Shown here piece after piece: positions 50,825-60,909 of a stretch of DNA of 64,000 bases (the first letter of the stretch is position 1; every line of letters begins with the position of its first letter). Position numbers and translations under genes: made by a program. Origin of the DNA: Rhizobium sp. P38BS-XIX (GTDB lineage Bacteria; Pseudomonadota; Alphaproteobacteria; Rhizobiales; Rhizobiaceae); the NCBI RefSeq assembly GCF_012641435.1, contig NZ_JABAIJ010000006.1:372001-436000 (forward strand), in the 5' to 3' direction. The notes under the pieces were generated by a model, which worked only from the letters and a program-made list of their open reading frames with translations, made no database searches and was not told where the DNA came from.

Positions 50825-53800
50825 TTAGGCGCCGTAGACGACGAGCAGATCCTTCGCATCGATCTGATCGCCGGCGCGCACCAGCACCTCGGAGATGGTG
50901 CCGTCCTTTTCGGCGTGCAGCGCCGTTTCCATCTTCATGGCTTCGATCGACACGAGCACGTCGCCGGCCTTGATCGCCTGTCCGGACGAAACGAAGACGG
51001 TGGAAATGACGCCCGGCATCGGCGCGCCGACATGGGCGGCGTTGCCGGTTTCGGCCTTGCGGCGAACCGCGCTGCCGGAAGCACCGTGAGCGCGATCCGG
51101 CACCTTGATGCGGCGCGGCTGGCCGTTGAGTTCGAAGAACACGGTCACCATGCCCTTGTCATCGGTTGCCGTCATCGCCTGATTGACGATCACGAGCGTC
51201 TTGCCCTTCTCGATTTCGGCAAACAGCTCGTCACCTTCCTTGAGGCCGTAGAAGTAAGCCGGCGTCGGCAGCACGGAAACCGGACCGTAGGTGTCGGCCG
51301 CCAGCGCATAGTCGGTGAAGACCTTCGGATACATCAGATAGGATGCGAACTCGAAATCGTCGACCTGACGCTCCAGCTTGGTTTCGATCGCCTTGCGCTC
51401 GGCATCGAGATCGGCTTCGGCGAGCAGCGAGCCCGGACGGACGACATAGGGCTTGTCGCCCTTCAGCGCCTTCTTCTGCAGAGCTTCCGGCCATCCGGCC
51501 GGCGGCTGGCCGAGATCGCCCTTCAGCATGGAAACAACCGAATCCGGGAAAGCGATGTCCTTCGCCGGGTTTTCGACGTCGGCAACCGTGAGATCCTGGC
51601 TCACCATCATCAGCGCCATGTCACCGACCACCTTGGAGGACGGCGTCACCTTGACGATGTCGCCGAACATCTGGTTGGCGTCGGCATAGGCCTGCGCCAC
51701 CTGGTGCCAGCGGGTCTCAAGACCAAGCGAACGAGCCTGTTCCTTGAGATTGGTGAACTGACCGCCCGGCATTTCGTGCAGATAGACTTCCGACGCCGGT
51801 CCCTTGAGATCGCTTTCGAAGGCGGCGTACTGGTGACGCACCGCTTCCCAGTAGAAGGAGATGCGGCGGATCCATTCGGGATCGAGGCCCGGATCGCGCT
51901 CGGTGCCCTTCAGCGCTTCGACGATGGAGCCGAGGCAGGGCTGCGACGTATTGCCGGAGAGCGCATCCATAGCGGCATCGACGGCATCGACGCCGGCATC
52001 GACAGCCGCGAGCACGGTCGCCGCTGCAATGCCCGACGTGTCATGCGTGTGGAAGTGGATCGGCAGTCCGGTCGCCTCGCGCAACGCCTTGAACAGCACC
52101 TTGGCCGCAGCCGGCTTCAGCAAGCCGGCCATGTCCTTCAGCGCGATAATATGGGCGCCGGCCTTTTCCAGCTCGACGGCGAGATCCGTATAATACTTCA
52201 GATCGTATTTCGGGCGTGCGGAGTTGAGAATGTCGCCCGTATAGCAGATCGCCGCTTCGCAAAGCTTGTTCTCTTCGGCGACGGCATCCATCGACACGCG
52301 CATGTTCTCGACCCAGTTCAGGCAGTCGAAAACGCGGAAGAGATCGACGCCGCCCTTGGCGGCCTGGCGCACGAAGTGCTTCACGACATTATCGGGATAG
52401 TTCGTGTAGCCGACGCCGTTGGCGCCGCGCAGCAGCATCTGCAGCAGGAGGTTCGGCGCGCCCTCGCGGATCAGCGACAGGCGCTCCCAAGGATCTTCCG
52501 TCAAGAAGCGCATGGAAACGTCGAACGTCGCACCGCCCCAGCATTCCAGCGAGAGCAGTTGCGGCAGCGCGCGCGCATAGGTTCCGGCGATGCCGGCGAT
52601 GTCATAGGTGCGCATGCGCGTCGCCAGCAGCGATTGATGGCCGTCGCGCATGGTTGTGTCTGTCATCAGAACACGCTTCTCGTTGCGCATCCATTCGGCG
52701 AACTTCTGCGGGCCGAGCTTGTCGAGCAACTGCTTGGTGCCATAAGGAATATTGCTGTCGATGTAGGGCCGTACCGGATCGGCCGCCTTCGACGAGGGTT
52801 CCGGGCGACCGCGTGTTTCAGGATGGCCGTTGACCGTGACGTCGGCAAGATAGGTCAGAAGCTTCGTCGCACGATCCTGGCGCTTGACCTGCTGGAACAG
52901 CTCCGGCGTCGTGTCGATGAAACGCGTCGTATAGCTGTTGTCGCGGAATTTCGGATGCGTGATGATCGCTTCCAGGAAGGTCAGGTTGGTGGCGACGCCG
53001 CGGATACGGAATTCGCGCAGAGCGCGGTGCATGCGCGAAATCGCTTCCTGCGGGTTCGGCGCCCAGGCCGTCACCTTGACCAGCAGCGGATCGTAGTAGC
53101 GGGTGATGATCGCGCCCGAATAGGAGGTGCCACCGTCGAGACGGATGCCGAAGCCCGAAGCCGAGCGATAGGCGGTGATGCGGCCATAATCCGGGATGAA
53201 GTTGTGTTCCGGATCTTCCGTCGTCACGCGGCACTGCAGCGCATGGCCGTTGAGGCGGATGTCCGCCTGCTTCGGAACGCCCGATTCCGGCGTGCCGATG
53301 GCAAAGCCGTCGAGAATGTGGATCTGTGCCTTGACGATATCGATGCCGGTGACGACCTCCGTCACCGTGTGCTCGACCTGGATGCGCGGATTGACTTCGA
53401 TAAAGTAGAATTTGCCGGTATCGGCATCCATCAGATATTCGACGGTGCCGGCGCCGACATAATTCGTGGCTTCCGCGATCTTCAGCGAATAGGCGGCCAG
53501 CTCCTGGCGCTGCGCATCGCTGAGATAAGGCGCCGGAGCGCGCTCGACGACTTTCTGGTTACGGCGCTGAACTGAACAGTCGCGCTCAAACAGATGCACG
53601 ACATTGCCATGCGTATCACCGAGGATCTGGCTTTCGACGTGGCGCGCGCGCTCGACCAGCTTTTCGAGATAGACCTCGTCCTTGCCGAAAGCGGCCTTCG
53701 CCTCGCGCTTGGCTTCCGTCACCTCCTTGGCGAGATCGGCCTCGGAGCGAATGACGCGCATACCGCGGCCACCACCGCCCCAGGATGCCTTGAGCATCAC

Positions 53801-54286
53801 CGGGTAGCCGATTTCCTCGGCCATGCGGGCAACTTCCTTCATATCCTCAGGCAACGGCTCGGTGGCCGGAACGACGGGAACACCGACCGAGACCGCCAGA
53901 TTGCGCGCGGCAACCTTGTTGCCGAGTTGGCGCATCGTATCGGCGCGCGGGCCGATGAAGATGATGCCGGCGGCATCGCAGGCATCCACGAACTCCGGGC
54001 TTTCCGACAGGAGGCCGTAACCCGGATGGATGGCATCCGCACCCGAAAGCTTGGCGACGCGGATAACTTCCTCGATCGAGAGGTAGCTCTCGATCGGTCC
54101 GAGATCGCGGGCGAGATGCGGGCCGCGACCGACCTGGTAGCTTTCGTCGGCCTTGAACCGATGGAGCGCAAGTTTGTCTTCCTCGGCCCAGATGGCGACC
54201 GTTTTTATGCCAAGCTCGTTAGCGGCGCGGAACACGCGGATAGCGATTTCGGAACGGTTGGCGACCAGGATCTTGGAAATAGGCAA
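50825..54286 (-). CDS. pyc: Pyruvate carboxylase
   Basis: The 1153-residue single-chain enzyme makes oxaloacetate from pyruvate. It contains the biotin carboxylase domain (residues 1-455; GWGGGGRGMR ATP loop, EVNPRIQVEHTVTE), the carboxyltransferase domain (about 530-800; TMRDGHQSLLATR and the metal-binding HFHTHDTSG), a tetramerisation linker and the C-terminal biotinyl domain with AMKMETAL, whose Lys is biotinylated. Length is normal. The start is a TTG with GAGGAG 6 nt upstream. Adjacent to the expR-like gene and ndvA, it gives an order known from Sinorhizobium. Confidence 0.97.
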   Translation of the reverse strand: MPISKILVANRSEIAIRVFRAANELGIKTVAIWAEEDKLALHRFKADESYQVGRGPHLARDLGPIESYLSIEEVIRVAKLSGADAIHPGYGLLSESPEFVDACDAAGIIFIGPRADTMRQLGNKVAARNLAVSVGVPVVPATEPLPEDMKEVARMAEEIGYPVMLKASWGGGGRGMRVIRSEADLAKEVTEAKREAKAAFGKDEVYLEKLVERARHVESQILGDTHGNVVHLFERDCSVQRRNQKVVERAPAPYLSDAQRQELAAYSLKIAEATNYVGAGTVEYLMDADTGKFYFIEVNPRIQVEHTVTEVVTGIDIVKAQIHILDGFAIGTPESGVPKQADIRLNGHALQCRVTTEDPEHNFIPDYGRITAYRSASGFGIRLDGGTSYSGAIITRYYDPLLVKVTAWAPNPQEAISRMHRALREFRIRGVATNLTFLEAIITHPKFRDNSYTTRFIDTTPELFQQVKRQDRATKLLTYLADVTVNGHPETRGRPEPSSKAADPVRPYIDSNIPYGTKQLLDKLGPQKFAEWMRNEKRVLMTDTTMRDGHQSLLATRMRTYDIAGIAGTYARALPQLLSLECWGGATFDVSMRFLTEDPWERLSLIREGAPNLLLQMLLRGANGVGYTNYPDNVVKHFVRQAAKGGVDLFRVFDCLNWVENMRVSMDAVAEENKLCEAAICYTGDILNSARPKYDLKYYTDLAVELEKAGAHIIALKDMAGLLKPAAAKVLFKALREATGLPIHFHTHDTSGIAAATVLAAVDAGVDAVDAAMDALSGNTSQPCLGSIVEALKGTERDPGLDPEWIRRISFYWEAVRHQYAAFESDLKGPASEVYLHEMPGGQFTNLKEQARSLGLETRWHQVAQAYADANQMFGDIVKVTPSSKVVGDMALMMVSQDLTVADVENPAKDIAFPDSVVSMLKGDLGQPPAGWPEALQKKALKGDKPYVVRPGSLLAEADLDAERKAIETKLERQVDDFEFASYLMYPKVFTDYALAADTYGPVSVLPTPAYFYGLKEGDELFAEIEKGKTLVIVNQAMTATDDKGMVTVFFELNGQPRRIKVPDRAHGASGSAVRRKAETGNAAHVGAPMPGVISTVFVSSGQAIKAGDVLVSIEAMKMETALHAEKDGTISEVLVRAGDQIDAKDLLVVYGA

Positions 54287-54402
54287 TGCGCTCTCCTCAC
54301 GACATCGAAAACGGGCAATGCTGCACCCGCGAAGAAAATTCTTAACTTCTTGTCACAGGAAGTTCAATTTCCTCATGCTGCCAGAAATCAAAATAGTTGC
54401 CG

Positions 54403-55143
54403 CTACGGAATAAGACCGTTTCTGAAAGCGATTGCGACAATGTGCTGTCGATTTTTGGCGTCGAGCTTGTCCTGAATGCTGTTCATGTACCAATCGACGG
54501 TATGATTGGAGATCGCCAGCAGCCGGCTGATCTCGATAGAGGTCATGCCGTCGGCCAGGTGGCTCAGCACTTCCATCTCCCGCTTGGTGAGCTTTGCCGC
54601 AAGACTGGATCCCTCTTCCAGTGCCTGCGCTTCGTCGTTCAGCTCCAGCAGCCGCCAGAACGCCTTTCTCGCCACCGCATCGAAAAGCGACAGTTCCGTC
54701 GGCGAGAGATCCACAGCCTCTCCGCCGATCGTCAAACTGCCGAGCAGGCCGTTGCGGCCGTGGATCGGGAAGATATAGCCGTCGACCAGCCCGTTGGCAC
54801 GGGCATCCGCCATCATCTGCTCCATCCGCCGGCGCAGAGGATCGCTCTTCAATGCCGTTACCGCATCGCGCCAGCGGAATGGACGCTGCGCCCGGCTGAG
54901 ATAGCGGGCGACGGGATCGACAAGCATGTAGCGCTTGTTTTCATAGGTGACCGGCCAATTTTCCGGCCAGCGGCTGGCAAGCATGAAACTTGAGATCTCG
55001 ACATTTGGTCGCGGCTGCTTCAGCAGGCCGTAGAAATCGAACTTATAGGAGCGAAGCACTTGCTCGAGCTCGGAGACGACACTTTTGGTGGTCTTGCACT
55101 CTTCAATGATGACAAGAAGTTGCAATAACGAATGGATATTCAC
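54403..55143 (-). CDS. expR: LuxR-family AHL-responsive regulator, ExpR-like orphan
   Basis: The 246-residue protein has an autoinducer-binding domain with the conserved Trp-Tyr-Asp-Pro-Trp set (WPVTYENKRYMLVDPVARY, then PFRWRD) and GLVDGYIFPIHG, and a C-terminal LuxR helix-turn-helix (KLTKREMEVLSHLADGMTSIEISRLL split, about residues 185-240). The GTG at 55143 has AAGGGG 6 nt upstream; the frame extends to 55290 with no SD. No luxI lies nearby, so it is an orphan receptor. The name is inferred from position between pyc and ndvA, as for expR in S. meliloti. Confidence 0.85.
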   Translation of the reverse strand: MNIHSLLQLLVIIEECKTTKSVVSELEQVLRSYKFDFYGLLKQPRPNVEISSFMLASRWPENWPVTYENKRYMLVDPVARYLSRAQRPFRWRDAVTALKSDPLRRRMEQMMADARANGLVDGYIFPIHGRNGLLGSLTIGGEAVDLSPTELSLFDAVARKAFWRLLELNDEAQALEEGSSLAAKLTKREMEVLSHLADGMTSIEISRLLAISNHTVDWYMNSIQDKLDAKNRQHIVAIAFRNGLIP

Positions 55144-55513
55144 ATCTACCCCTTGGACCTGGCGGCCCGGATTACTGGCGGACGGACCTTCGATCGATGT
55201 CCGTCTGGCCCCACAGCATGCCCCGAAGGCCGGCAACATACTCACATGGCCGCAAAATTGAACGCCCTTGGCGAAATTTTTGTCATTCAACTATGAATGG
55301 CAATCCTTGCGCGATATGACAACGCGGCGCCAAAGCCTTACATAAACTGTCACATTTTAGCGGCGGCCGATAGAGAAAGCTTCGCGCTCGCCCGCGCAAG
55401 ATGCAAAAAATTCCGATGAAAAAACAGCGTTGGATTCCGTTAATCGCCGGTTCAGGTAGCAATCTGTAGCATCCGATCATTCCGAGTTTTGTTGATGCAC
55501 AGAGGTGTCTGAC
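55144..55513. other. Intergenic region between the luxR-type gene and ndvA
   Basis: About 370 nt between the divergent expR-like and ndvA genes. It should hold both promoters. No palindrome strong enough to call an operator was found. Confidence 0.4.
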
Positions 55514-57283
55514 GTGTCACTGTTCAAAGTCTATGCAAGAGCCCTGAAGTATCTTGGCGCGTATCGATACCGCGTTTGGATGGTCGTAATTGCCAACATC
55601 GCCTTGGCGATGACGACCATCTATGAGCCGGTTCTGTTCGGCCGCATCTTCGATGCCATTGCCAAGAAAGAGGCCGTGACGCCGACCATGATCCTATGGG
55701 CCGGCTTCGCAGTCTTCAGTGCTGTCGCTTTCATCGTGGTGTCCCGCGAGGCGGATCGCCTTGCGCATGGTCGCCGCGCTTCCCTGCTGACCGAAGCTTT
55801 CGGCCGCATCATTTCGATGCCGCTCTCCTGGCATAGCCAGCGCGGCACCGCGAGTGCGCTGAACACGCTGCTGCGCGCTTGCGAAGCACTGTTCGGCCTG
55901 TGGCTCGAATTCATGCGCAATCACCTGACGACCGCCGTTGCGCTCGTGGTCATGATCCCGACCGCGATTGCCATGGACCTGCGTCTGTCGGGCGTTCTCA
56001 TCCTGCTTGGCGCCTTCTACTGGGTCATCGGCCGTCTGGTTATGAGCCGTACGAAGGATGGCCAGACTTCGGTCGAAAGCCATTACAACACGGTTTTCTC
56101 GCATGTGAGCGACTCGATCAGCAACGTTTCGGTGCTGCACAGCTACAACCGCATCGAAGCTGAAACCAAGGCGCTGAAGTCCTTTACCGAACGCCTGCTG
56201 CAAGCCCAGTACCCGGTTCTCGACTGGTGGGCACTTGCCGGCGCGCTGAACCGTACCGCATCCACGGTTGCCATGATGGCCATCCTCATGATCGGTACTG
56301 TTCTCGTACAGGACGGCAGCCTCAGCCTTGGCGCACTGATCACCTTTATCGCCTTCGCCAACGTGCTGATCGCTCGCCTGGAGCAGCTGCGCAACTTCGC
56401 CAACCAGATTTTCGAGGCTCGCGCCAAGCTTGAAGACTTCTACACGCTGGAAGATTCCGTCCGCGACCGCGAAGAGCCTGCCGGCCTTGCCGAAATCAAG
56501 GACGTCAAGGGCGAGGTTGAATTCCGCAATGTCTCGTTTGGCTTTGCCAACACCTCGCAGGGTCTGCACGACATCTCCTTCAAGGTGAAGGCCGGTCAGA
56601 CGGTTGCCATCGTCGGCCCGACCGGCGCCGGCAAGACGACGCTCGTCAACCTGCTGCAGCGCGTATTCGACCCGCAGTCCGGTCAGATCCTCGTCGACGG
56701 TAACGACATCACCAAGGTGACGCGCCGCTCGCTGCGCCGCTACATCGCCACCGTCTTCCAGGATGCCGGCCTGCTGAACCGCTCGATCAGCGACAACATC
56801 CGCCTCGGCCGCGAAGGTGCGACCCAGGAAGAAATGGTCCGCGCCGCTCAGGCCGCCGCCGCCAACGACTTTATCGAAACCCGCGAGAGCGGTTACGAGA
56901 CCCGTGTCGGCGAGCGTGGCAACAAGCTTTCGGGTGGTGAACGTCAGCGTATCGCGATCGCTCGCGCTATTTTGAAGGACGCGCCGATCCTTGTCTTAGA
57001 CGAGGCAACCAGCGCGCTCGACGTCGAAACGGAAAACCGGGTCAAGGCGGCTATCGACAATCTGCGTCAGAACCGCACGACCTTCATTATCGCCCACCGC
57101 CTGTCGACGGTTCGCGAAGCCGATATCGTTCTCTTCCTCGACAATGGTCGCGTCATCGAGAACGGCAGCTTCAGCGAACTCAGCCAGAGCAACGGCCGCT
57201 TCGCCGCCCTGCTCCGCGCCAGCGGCATCCTGACGGACGAAGAAGTCCGCAAGGCACATGCAACGGAAAACGAAGCCGCCTGA
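55514..57283 (+). CDS. ndvA: Cyclic beta-1,2-glucan export ABC transporter
   Basis: The 589-residue protein is a fused ABC exporter, with six N-terminal TM helices (residues about 15-300) and a C-terminal ATPase with GPTGAGKTT, LSGGERQRIAIARAI, LVLDEATSALDVET and an IIAHRLSTV switch. SLFKVYARALKYLGAY and SREADRLAHGRRASLLTEAFG match NdvA/ChvA closely by memory. It exports cyclic beta-1,2-glucans to the periplasm for osmoadaptation and host interaction. The GTG at 55514 has AGAGG 8 nt upstream; another GTG at 55505 is in frame. A strong terminator follows. Confidence 0.96.
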   Translation: MSLFKVYARALKYLGAYRYRVWMVVIANIALAMTTIYEPVLFGRIFDAIAKKEAVTPTMILWAGFAVFSAVAFIVVSREADRLAHGRRASLLTEAFGRIISMPLSWHSQRGTASALNTLLRACEALFGLWLEFMRNHLTTAVALVVMIPTAIAMDLRLSGVLILLGAFYWVIGRLVMSRTKDGQTSVESHYNTVFSHVSDSISNVSVLHSYNRIEAETKALKSFTERLLQAQYPVLDWWALAGALNRTASTVAMMAILMIGTVLVQDGSLSLGALITFIAFANVLIARLEQLRNFANQIFEARAKLEDFYTLEDSVRDREEPAGLAEIKDVKGEVEFRNVSFGFANTSQGLHDISFKVKAGQTVAIVGPTGAGKTTLVNLLQRVFDPQSGQILVDGNDITKVTRRSLRRYIATVFQDAGLLNRSISDNIRLGREGATQEEMVRAAQAAAANDFIETRESGYETRVGERGNKLSGGERQRIAIARAILKDAPILVLDEATSALDVETENRVKAAIDNLRQNRTTFIIAHRLSTVREADIVLFLDNGRVIENGSFSELSQSNGRFAALLRASGILTDEEVRKAHATENEAA

Positions 57284-57306
57284 TCTTCGCAAGGGGCCCA
57301 AGATCG

Positions 57307-57341
57307 AAGCCGGGAGAGCACCGCTCTCCCGGCTTTTTTAT
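57307..57341 (+). terminator. Intrinsic terminator of ndvA
   Basis: A perfect 13-bp stem (57307-57319 with 57323-57335, 3-nt loop) ends in a T-run. Confidence 0.9.
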
Positions 57342-57530
57342 TGCGCGGCCGATGGCTGAACGGATGGCGCTGCCAGCGAGACACGATGCCGGGTTCGATA
57401 TCTGCCCCCTAAAACCCAACCGTCTCCTGGTTGAAATAGCGCTCTCTCCCCGCAGGCGAAGAGAAGGTTGAGTTGAGGGGTATCGCCTGTGAAAAGCTGC
57501 GCGAAGCAGACGCTGCCCATCAAGCACGAA

Positions 57531-57558
57531 AAAGGCCCGGCGGGAAAACCGGGCCTTT
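57531..57558 (-). terminator. Terminator of the porin gene
   Basis: A 10-bp stem (57531-57540 with 57549-57558) flanked by A/T lies about 75 nt after the porin stop on the minus strand. Confidence 0.7.
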
Positions 57559-57632
57559 CCGTTTTCTGATCGGAGGTCAATACGGTCGGACGCTACCAGG
57601 AGTTAGCATCGGCGCCCGACCGGAGTTGAGGA

Positions 57633-58724
57633 TCAGAACTTGCGCTCGAAGCGAAGGACGCCAGCCCACTGATCGGCATCGGCGGCATCCCAGTTCGTGT
57701 AGGACACTTCCGGCTCGATCAGCAGATCCTTGACCGGACGCCATGCGACGTTGGCGGTGGCGGCGAAGATCTTCGAGTCGGTGTAGGCAACCTGGGCATT
57801 AGCCTGCAGCTTCGGCGTCAGCTGGTAGCTTGCGCCGGTCCAGAAGGCCCAATCGCCCCAGCCGCAATCCGCACCGTTGGTCGGGCAGGCTGCGCGGTTG
57901 CTGTTGAGATAAGAGCCGGCATACTTGTTCAGCTTGTCGCCGTTCGTGTTCCAGCCGCCCATGAGGAAGGCCTTGAAGGCGCCGAAATCGGCATCGATAC
58001 GAGCCTTGATCGCGCCTTCTTCAACGACGCTGTCATAGCCGCCGATAACGCGCAGCGTCCATGCACCCGTCTTGTAACCGGCGCCGAGAACGACGTCCGG
58101 AGCATAGTGGTCACCCTTGCCGGTGCGCCATGCGCCGCCGTAGGAAGACGTATCGCTCGACGAGTTGGAATCTTCCAGCGAGATCACAGCCGTGAAACCG
58201 TTGCCGGCATCGTACTTGTAAGTCAGCTGGTTGAGTTCCTTCGGGCCGTCATAGATGACGTCGTCGTTGATGACGTTGCCGGCGTAGCCCATGAAGTAGT
58301 TGTACTGCGAGTCGGCCTTACCGACGAGGAAGCCGCCGAGGCTGATATTGGCCCAGAGCAGCTTGGTGCTGGTGGTGTTGCCGTCATTCCAGTCCCAACG
58401 GATGACCGTGTTGGTCTTCAGCGGGCCGTATTCAGTGTCGCTTGCGGTATCGACGCTCAGTTCCGCACGGGTATGCCAGAGCGTACCGATGTGGCTGTTT
58501 GCGTTGTAGGCATCATACCATTCGCCCTCGGTGCGGACGCGTCCGCCGACCTTCAGGCAGGTTTCGGTGCCGGGAATGAAGAAGTAGCCAGGGCCGTAAG
58601 CATCGCAGATACGAACGTATTCCAGCGGTTCCGGCTCGGCAGCCACGATGGCGTCAGCCGCCTGCGCTCCCGAAACAGCTGCCAGGGCGGCGGCCGAACC
58701 GAGAAGAAGACTTCTGATATTCAT
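57633..58724 (-). CDS. Alphaproteobacterial outer-membrane porin (Porin_2 family, RopA/Omp2-like)
   Basis: The 363-residue protein has a signal peptide (SLLLGSAAALAAVSGAQA, about residues 5-22), then the conserved N-terminus EPLEYVRICDAYGPGYFFIPGTETCLKVGG (split, with a Cys pair at about 39 and 56) typical of porin_2 proteins of Rhizobiales. Alternating beta strands run to a C-terminal aromatic (LRFERKF), the outer-membrane insertion signal. It is a general diffusion porin. It stands alone, with a promoter region and terminator of its own. Confidence 0.93.
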   Translation of the reverse strand: MNIRSLLLGSAAALAAVSGAQAADAIVAAEPEPLEYVRICDAYGPGYFFIPGTETCLKVGGRVRTEGEWYDAYNANSHIGTLWHTRAELSVDTASDTEYGPLKTNTVIRWDWNDGNTTSTKLLWANISLGGFLVGKADSQYNYFMGYAGNVINDDVIYDGPKELNQLTYKYDAGNGFTAVISLEDSNSSSDTSSYGGAWRTGKGDHYAPDVVLGAGYKTGAWTLRVIGGYDSVVEEGAIKARIDADFGAFKAFLMGGWNTNGDKLNKYAGSYLNSNRAACPTNGADCGWGDWAFWTGASYQLTPKLQANAQVAYTDSKIFAATANVAWRPVKDLLIEPEVSYTNWDAADADQWAGVLRFERKF

Positions 58725-59067
58725 AGATTACTCCAATCCAGTAGCGATTGGGCATGAGTCATCGCGCCGAGAAATCGACGTCCCTACCCCATTCCCGATG
58801 TGATAATCCCCACGAATGCCGCGCGCACCCCTTCGGATACGCCAGCGACGCGATGCCGGCGCTCCCCGAGCGACGTCACATCGTCGATATAACAATTAAA
58901 TTTTGCACAACAAGATTTTGGGCACTCTAATTTCTGCTGCGACGCATCCAAAAAATTTTGCGTTGCAGGAAAATCACGTCACAATTCCTTCGTGAAATTG
59001 TCACATGCCAAAAATTACAGGAAATCAGAGAGTTGAGCCGTGCATAAGACACGGCTCAATCATAGCC
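58725..59067. other. Promoter region of the porin gene and 3' flank of opgC
   Basis: About 340 nt, AT-rich in its right half. An imperfect palindrome (GTCACAATT / AATTGTCAC) spans about 58978-59005. No gene is seen. Confidence 0.4.
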
Positions 59068-60282
59068 TCAGGAATGCTTTCCGATCGAGGCTGAGAGGGC
59101 GCCGGTGTTCGGCGAGGCCTTCTGGGCGCGCTGGCCGGCAGCGTGAAGGCGTTTGTTTTCCAGATGGTAGGCGTAGAGGAACTGCGCAGCGATGCCGATG
59201 ACGACGTAAATTGCGCCCACGACCGGGCTTTTATTCGTCACGTAAAGCAGAACCTGGCCAGCCATGGCGAGAATCGTGCCGGCAACGAAGATATTCAGCG
59301 AATGGCGGCCAAGAATGGTCAGCGGGTGATGGGCCGAACGCCGTAGGAATTGCGAGATGGCCGGGACGCTGACGATGAGATAGGCAAGCGCCAGAACATG
59401 CAGCAACCGCGGCAGAGATAGAAATGTCTTGTCGAAGCCGGTCACCACGGTCGGCAGGCCGAGCATCGCCAGATAGTCGCCAAGGACCCAGAGCTTGTCT
59501 GTCACCCAGATGAAGGACAGCAGCACATAGGCGCCAGTCAGTGCGATCAAAAAAGGGTTCGCCGGAATCCGACCGCCGCGTTTCACGTGCATCACGGCGA
59601 CGAAGCCGATAACGAACAGCAACTGCCAGGACAGCGGATTGAGGAACCAGAAGCCTTCAAGCAGGGTCGTGTGCGGAGCAATGGAATAAACGCCCGATAT
59701 GAGCCAGACGCTGGCGGAGATCAGAAGCAGCAGGATCGGATTTTTCGCTTCCAGCAGCATGATGAGCGGCAGCATCAAAAACAGCGCCGCGTACATGGGG
59801 AGGATATTGTTATAACCGATTTGATGGCCAAGTGTCAGCAGCGCCGGGATACCGCCGGCCGGGTCCATGAGCAGCGCAAGGATATTGACCTCGCACAGCA
59901 GGCCTTTCTGGTGAAAGATCCACGCGCCGGAGATGAACAACACGAGCGTCACGAAGGTGGTGATCATATGCGCGGTGTAGAGAGTGAAAGCGCGTTTGAC
60001 CGCCTTCCAGGTCATGGCGATCCGATTGCCGGGCGAAAAGCGCGTTCCGTAGGCAAGCGCCACGGACATGCCTGAAATCAGCACGAAAGCTTCGGCCCCA
60101 TCCGAGAAGCCAAAGTTTTTCGAGGTCAGCATTTCAAACAACTGACCCGGTACGTGATTGATGAAGATCATGATCAGGGCGATAGCCCTGAGAACATCCA
60201 GCCGTGTATCCCGCGTCGATACCGGCTTCGGCACACTGACTGGCCTTGCCAACGCCGGGCCGATTTCTGCCCTCGAGTCCAT
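59068..60282 (-). CDS. OpgC-family membrane acyltransferase (glucan succinylation type)
   Basis: The 404-residue protein has about ten TM helices and the OpgC opening TRDTRLDVLRAIALIMIFINHVPGQLFE (split, about residues 30-50), followed by NFGFSDGAEAFVLISGMSVALAYG, which are the conserved catalytic-region motifs of OpgC-like acyltransferases. These add succinyl or other groups to osmoregulated periplasmic glucans. The ATG at 60282 has AGGAG 7 nt upstream; a TTG at 60303 extends the frame. Proximity to ndvA suggests cyclic glucans as substrate, but this is inference. Confidence 0.87.
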   Translation of the reverse strand: MDSRAEIGPALARPVSVPKPVSTRDTRLDVLRAIALIMIFINHVPGQLFEMLTSKNFGFSDGAEAFVLISGMSVALAYGTRFSPGNRIAMTWKAVKRAFTLYTAHMITTFVTLVLFISGAWIFHQKGLLCEVNILALLMDPAGGIPALLTLGHQIGYNNILPMYAALFLMLPLIMLLEAKNPILLLLISASVWLISGVYSIAPHTTLLEGFWFLNPLSWQLLFVIGFVAVMHVKRGGRIPANPFLIALTGAYVLLSFIWVTDKLWVLGDYLAMLGLPTVVTGFDKTFLSLPRLLHVLALAYLIVSVPAISQFLRRSAHHPLTILGRHSLNIFVAGTILAMAGQVLLYVTNKSPVVGAIYVVIGIAAQFLYAYHLENKRLHAAGQRAQKASPNTGALSASIGKHS

Positions 60283-60909
60283 CAAACTCTCCTGTTCCGA
60301 CAATCAAATGCAACCGGGGCCAAAGAGTTCCCTCCTGGTCCCAATCGTCGAAGCAAAACAGTGCAGAAAAAGCGACTGTCCGATCGGGTGATCGTTTTAG
60401 AATCGGGCGAACGCCCTGTCATTATTCTGGCCGAGTATCCGTTCGCATCGGGCGCTTTTGAGACGGAAATGCGGTATTTTCCGCCCAAAGGGCAAGTTCC
60501 GCCGCAAACACCGGCGATGACTTTGATGCAAATGCCTGAAACACCTGCGATCACGACTCGATATATTGGCCAGCTGACATGCAGATATCAGCGCCGGCCG
60601 CCAAGGCCAATCATTTTCCCTGATTCATTAGATATCAGTCGCGGCGACGGAGAGCTTTACACGTTAGCTATCGCTTGATCACGATCATGTGCACGAACAC
60701 ACGCCGACAGCGTCGCTCAATCCCATCAGTTGGATTTTGATGGTGAAGCCAAACCCACGCGCGCTTAACATGGTGATGTCAGGATGCGCTAGGGCGCAAA
60801 CACCCTCCTAGAAGGCGGAAGCTTTGCTACCGTCAAATCCCGCATTCGGGATCGCGATTATGGGCAGAGGTTAATCTCCGGCGCACCTAAATGGCGGCGG
60901 TAGATTGGA
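60283..60909. other. Intergenic region upstream of opgC
   Basis: About 630 nt. A 174-codon plus-strand frame crosses its left part but overlaps opgC antisense and has no ribosome-binding site or family features. Nothing else is supported. Confidence 0.4.

Larger units (their letters stand above)
57284..57632. other. Intergenic region between ndvA and the porin gene
   Basis: Two hairpins, one for each convergent gene, bracket about 190 nt in which no gene is seen. Confidence 0.45.

Noticed and set aside
50915..53575. 886-codon plus-strand open frame
   Set aside because: It is antisense to pyc in a GC-rich genome; it is rich in Arg/His/Gly/Ala with no domain, no SD and mirrors the codon structure of pyc.
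60154..60678. 174-codon plus-strand frame beside opgC
   Set aside because: It overlaps opgC antisense and has no SD or recognisable domain.
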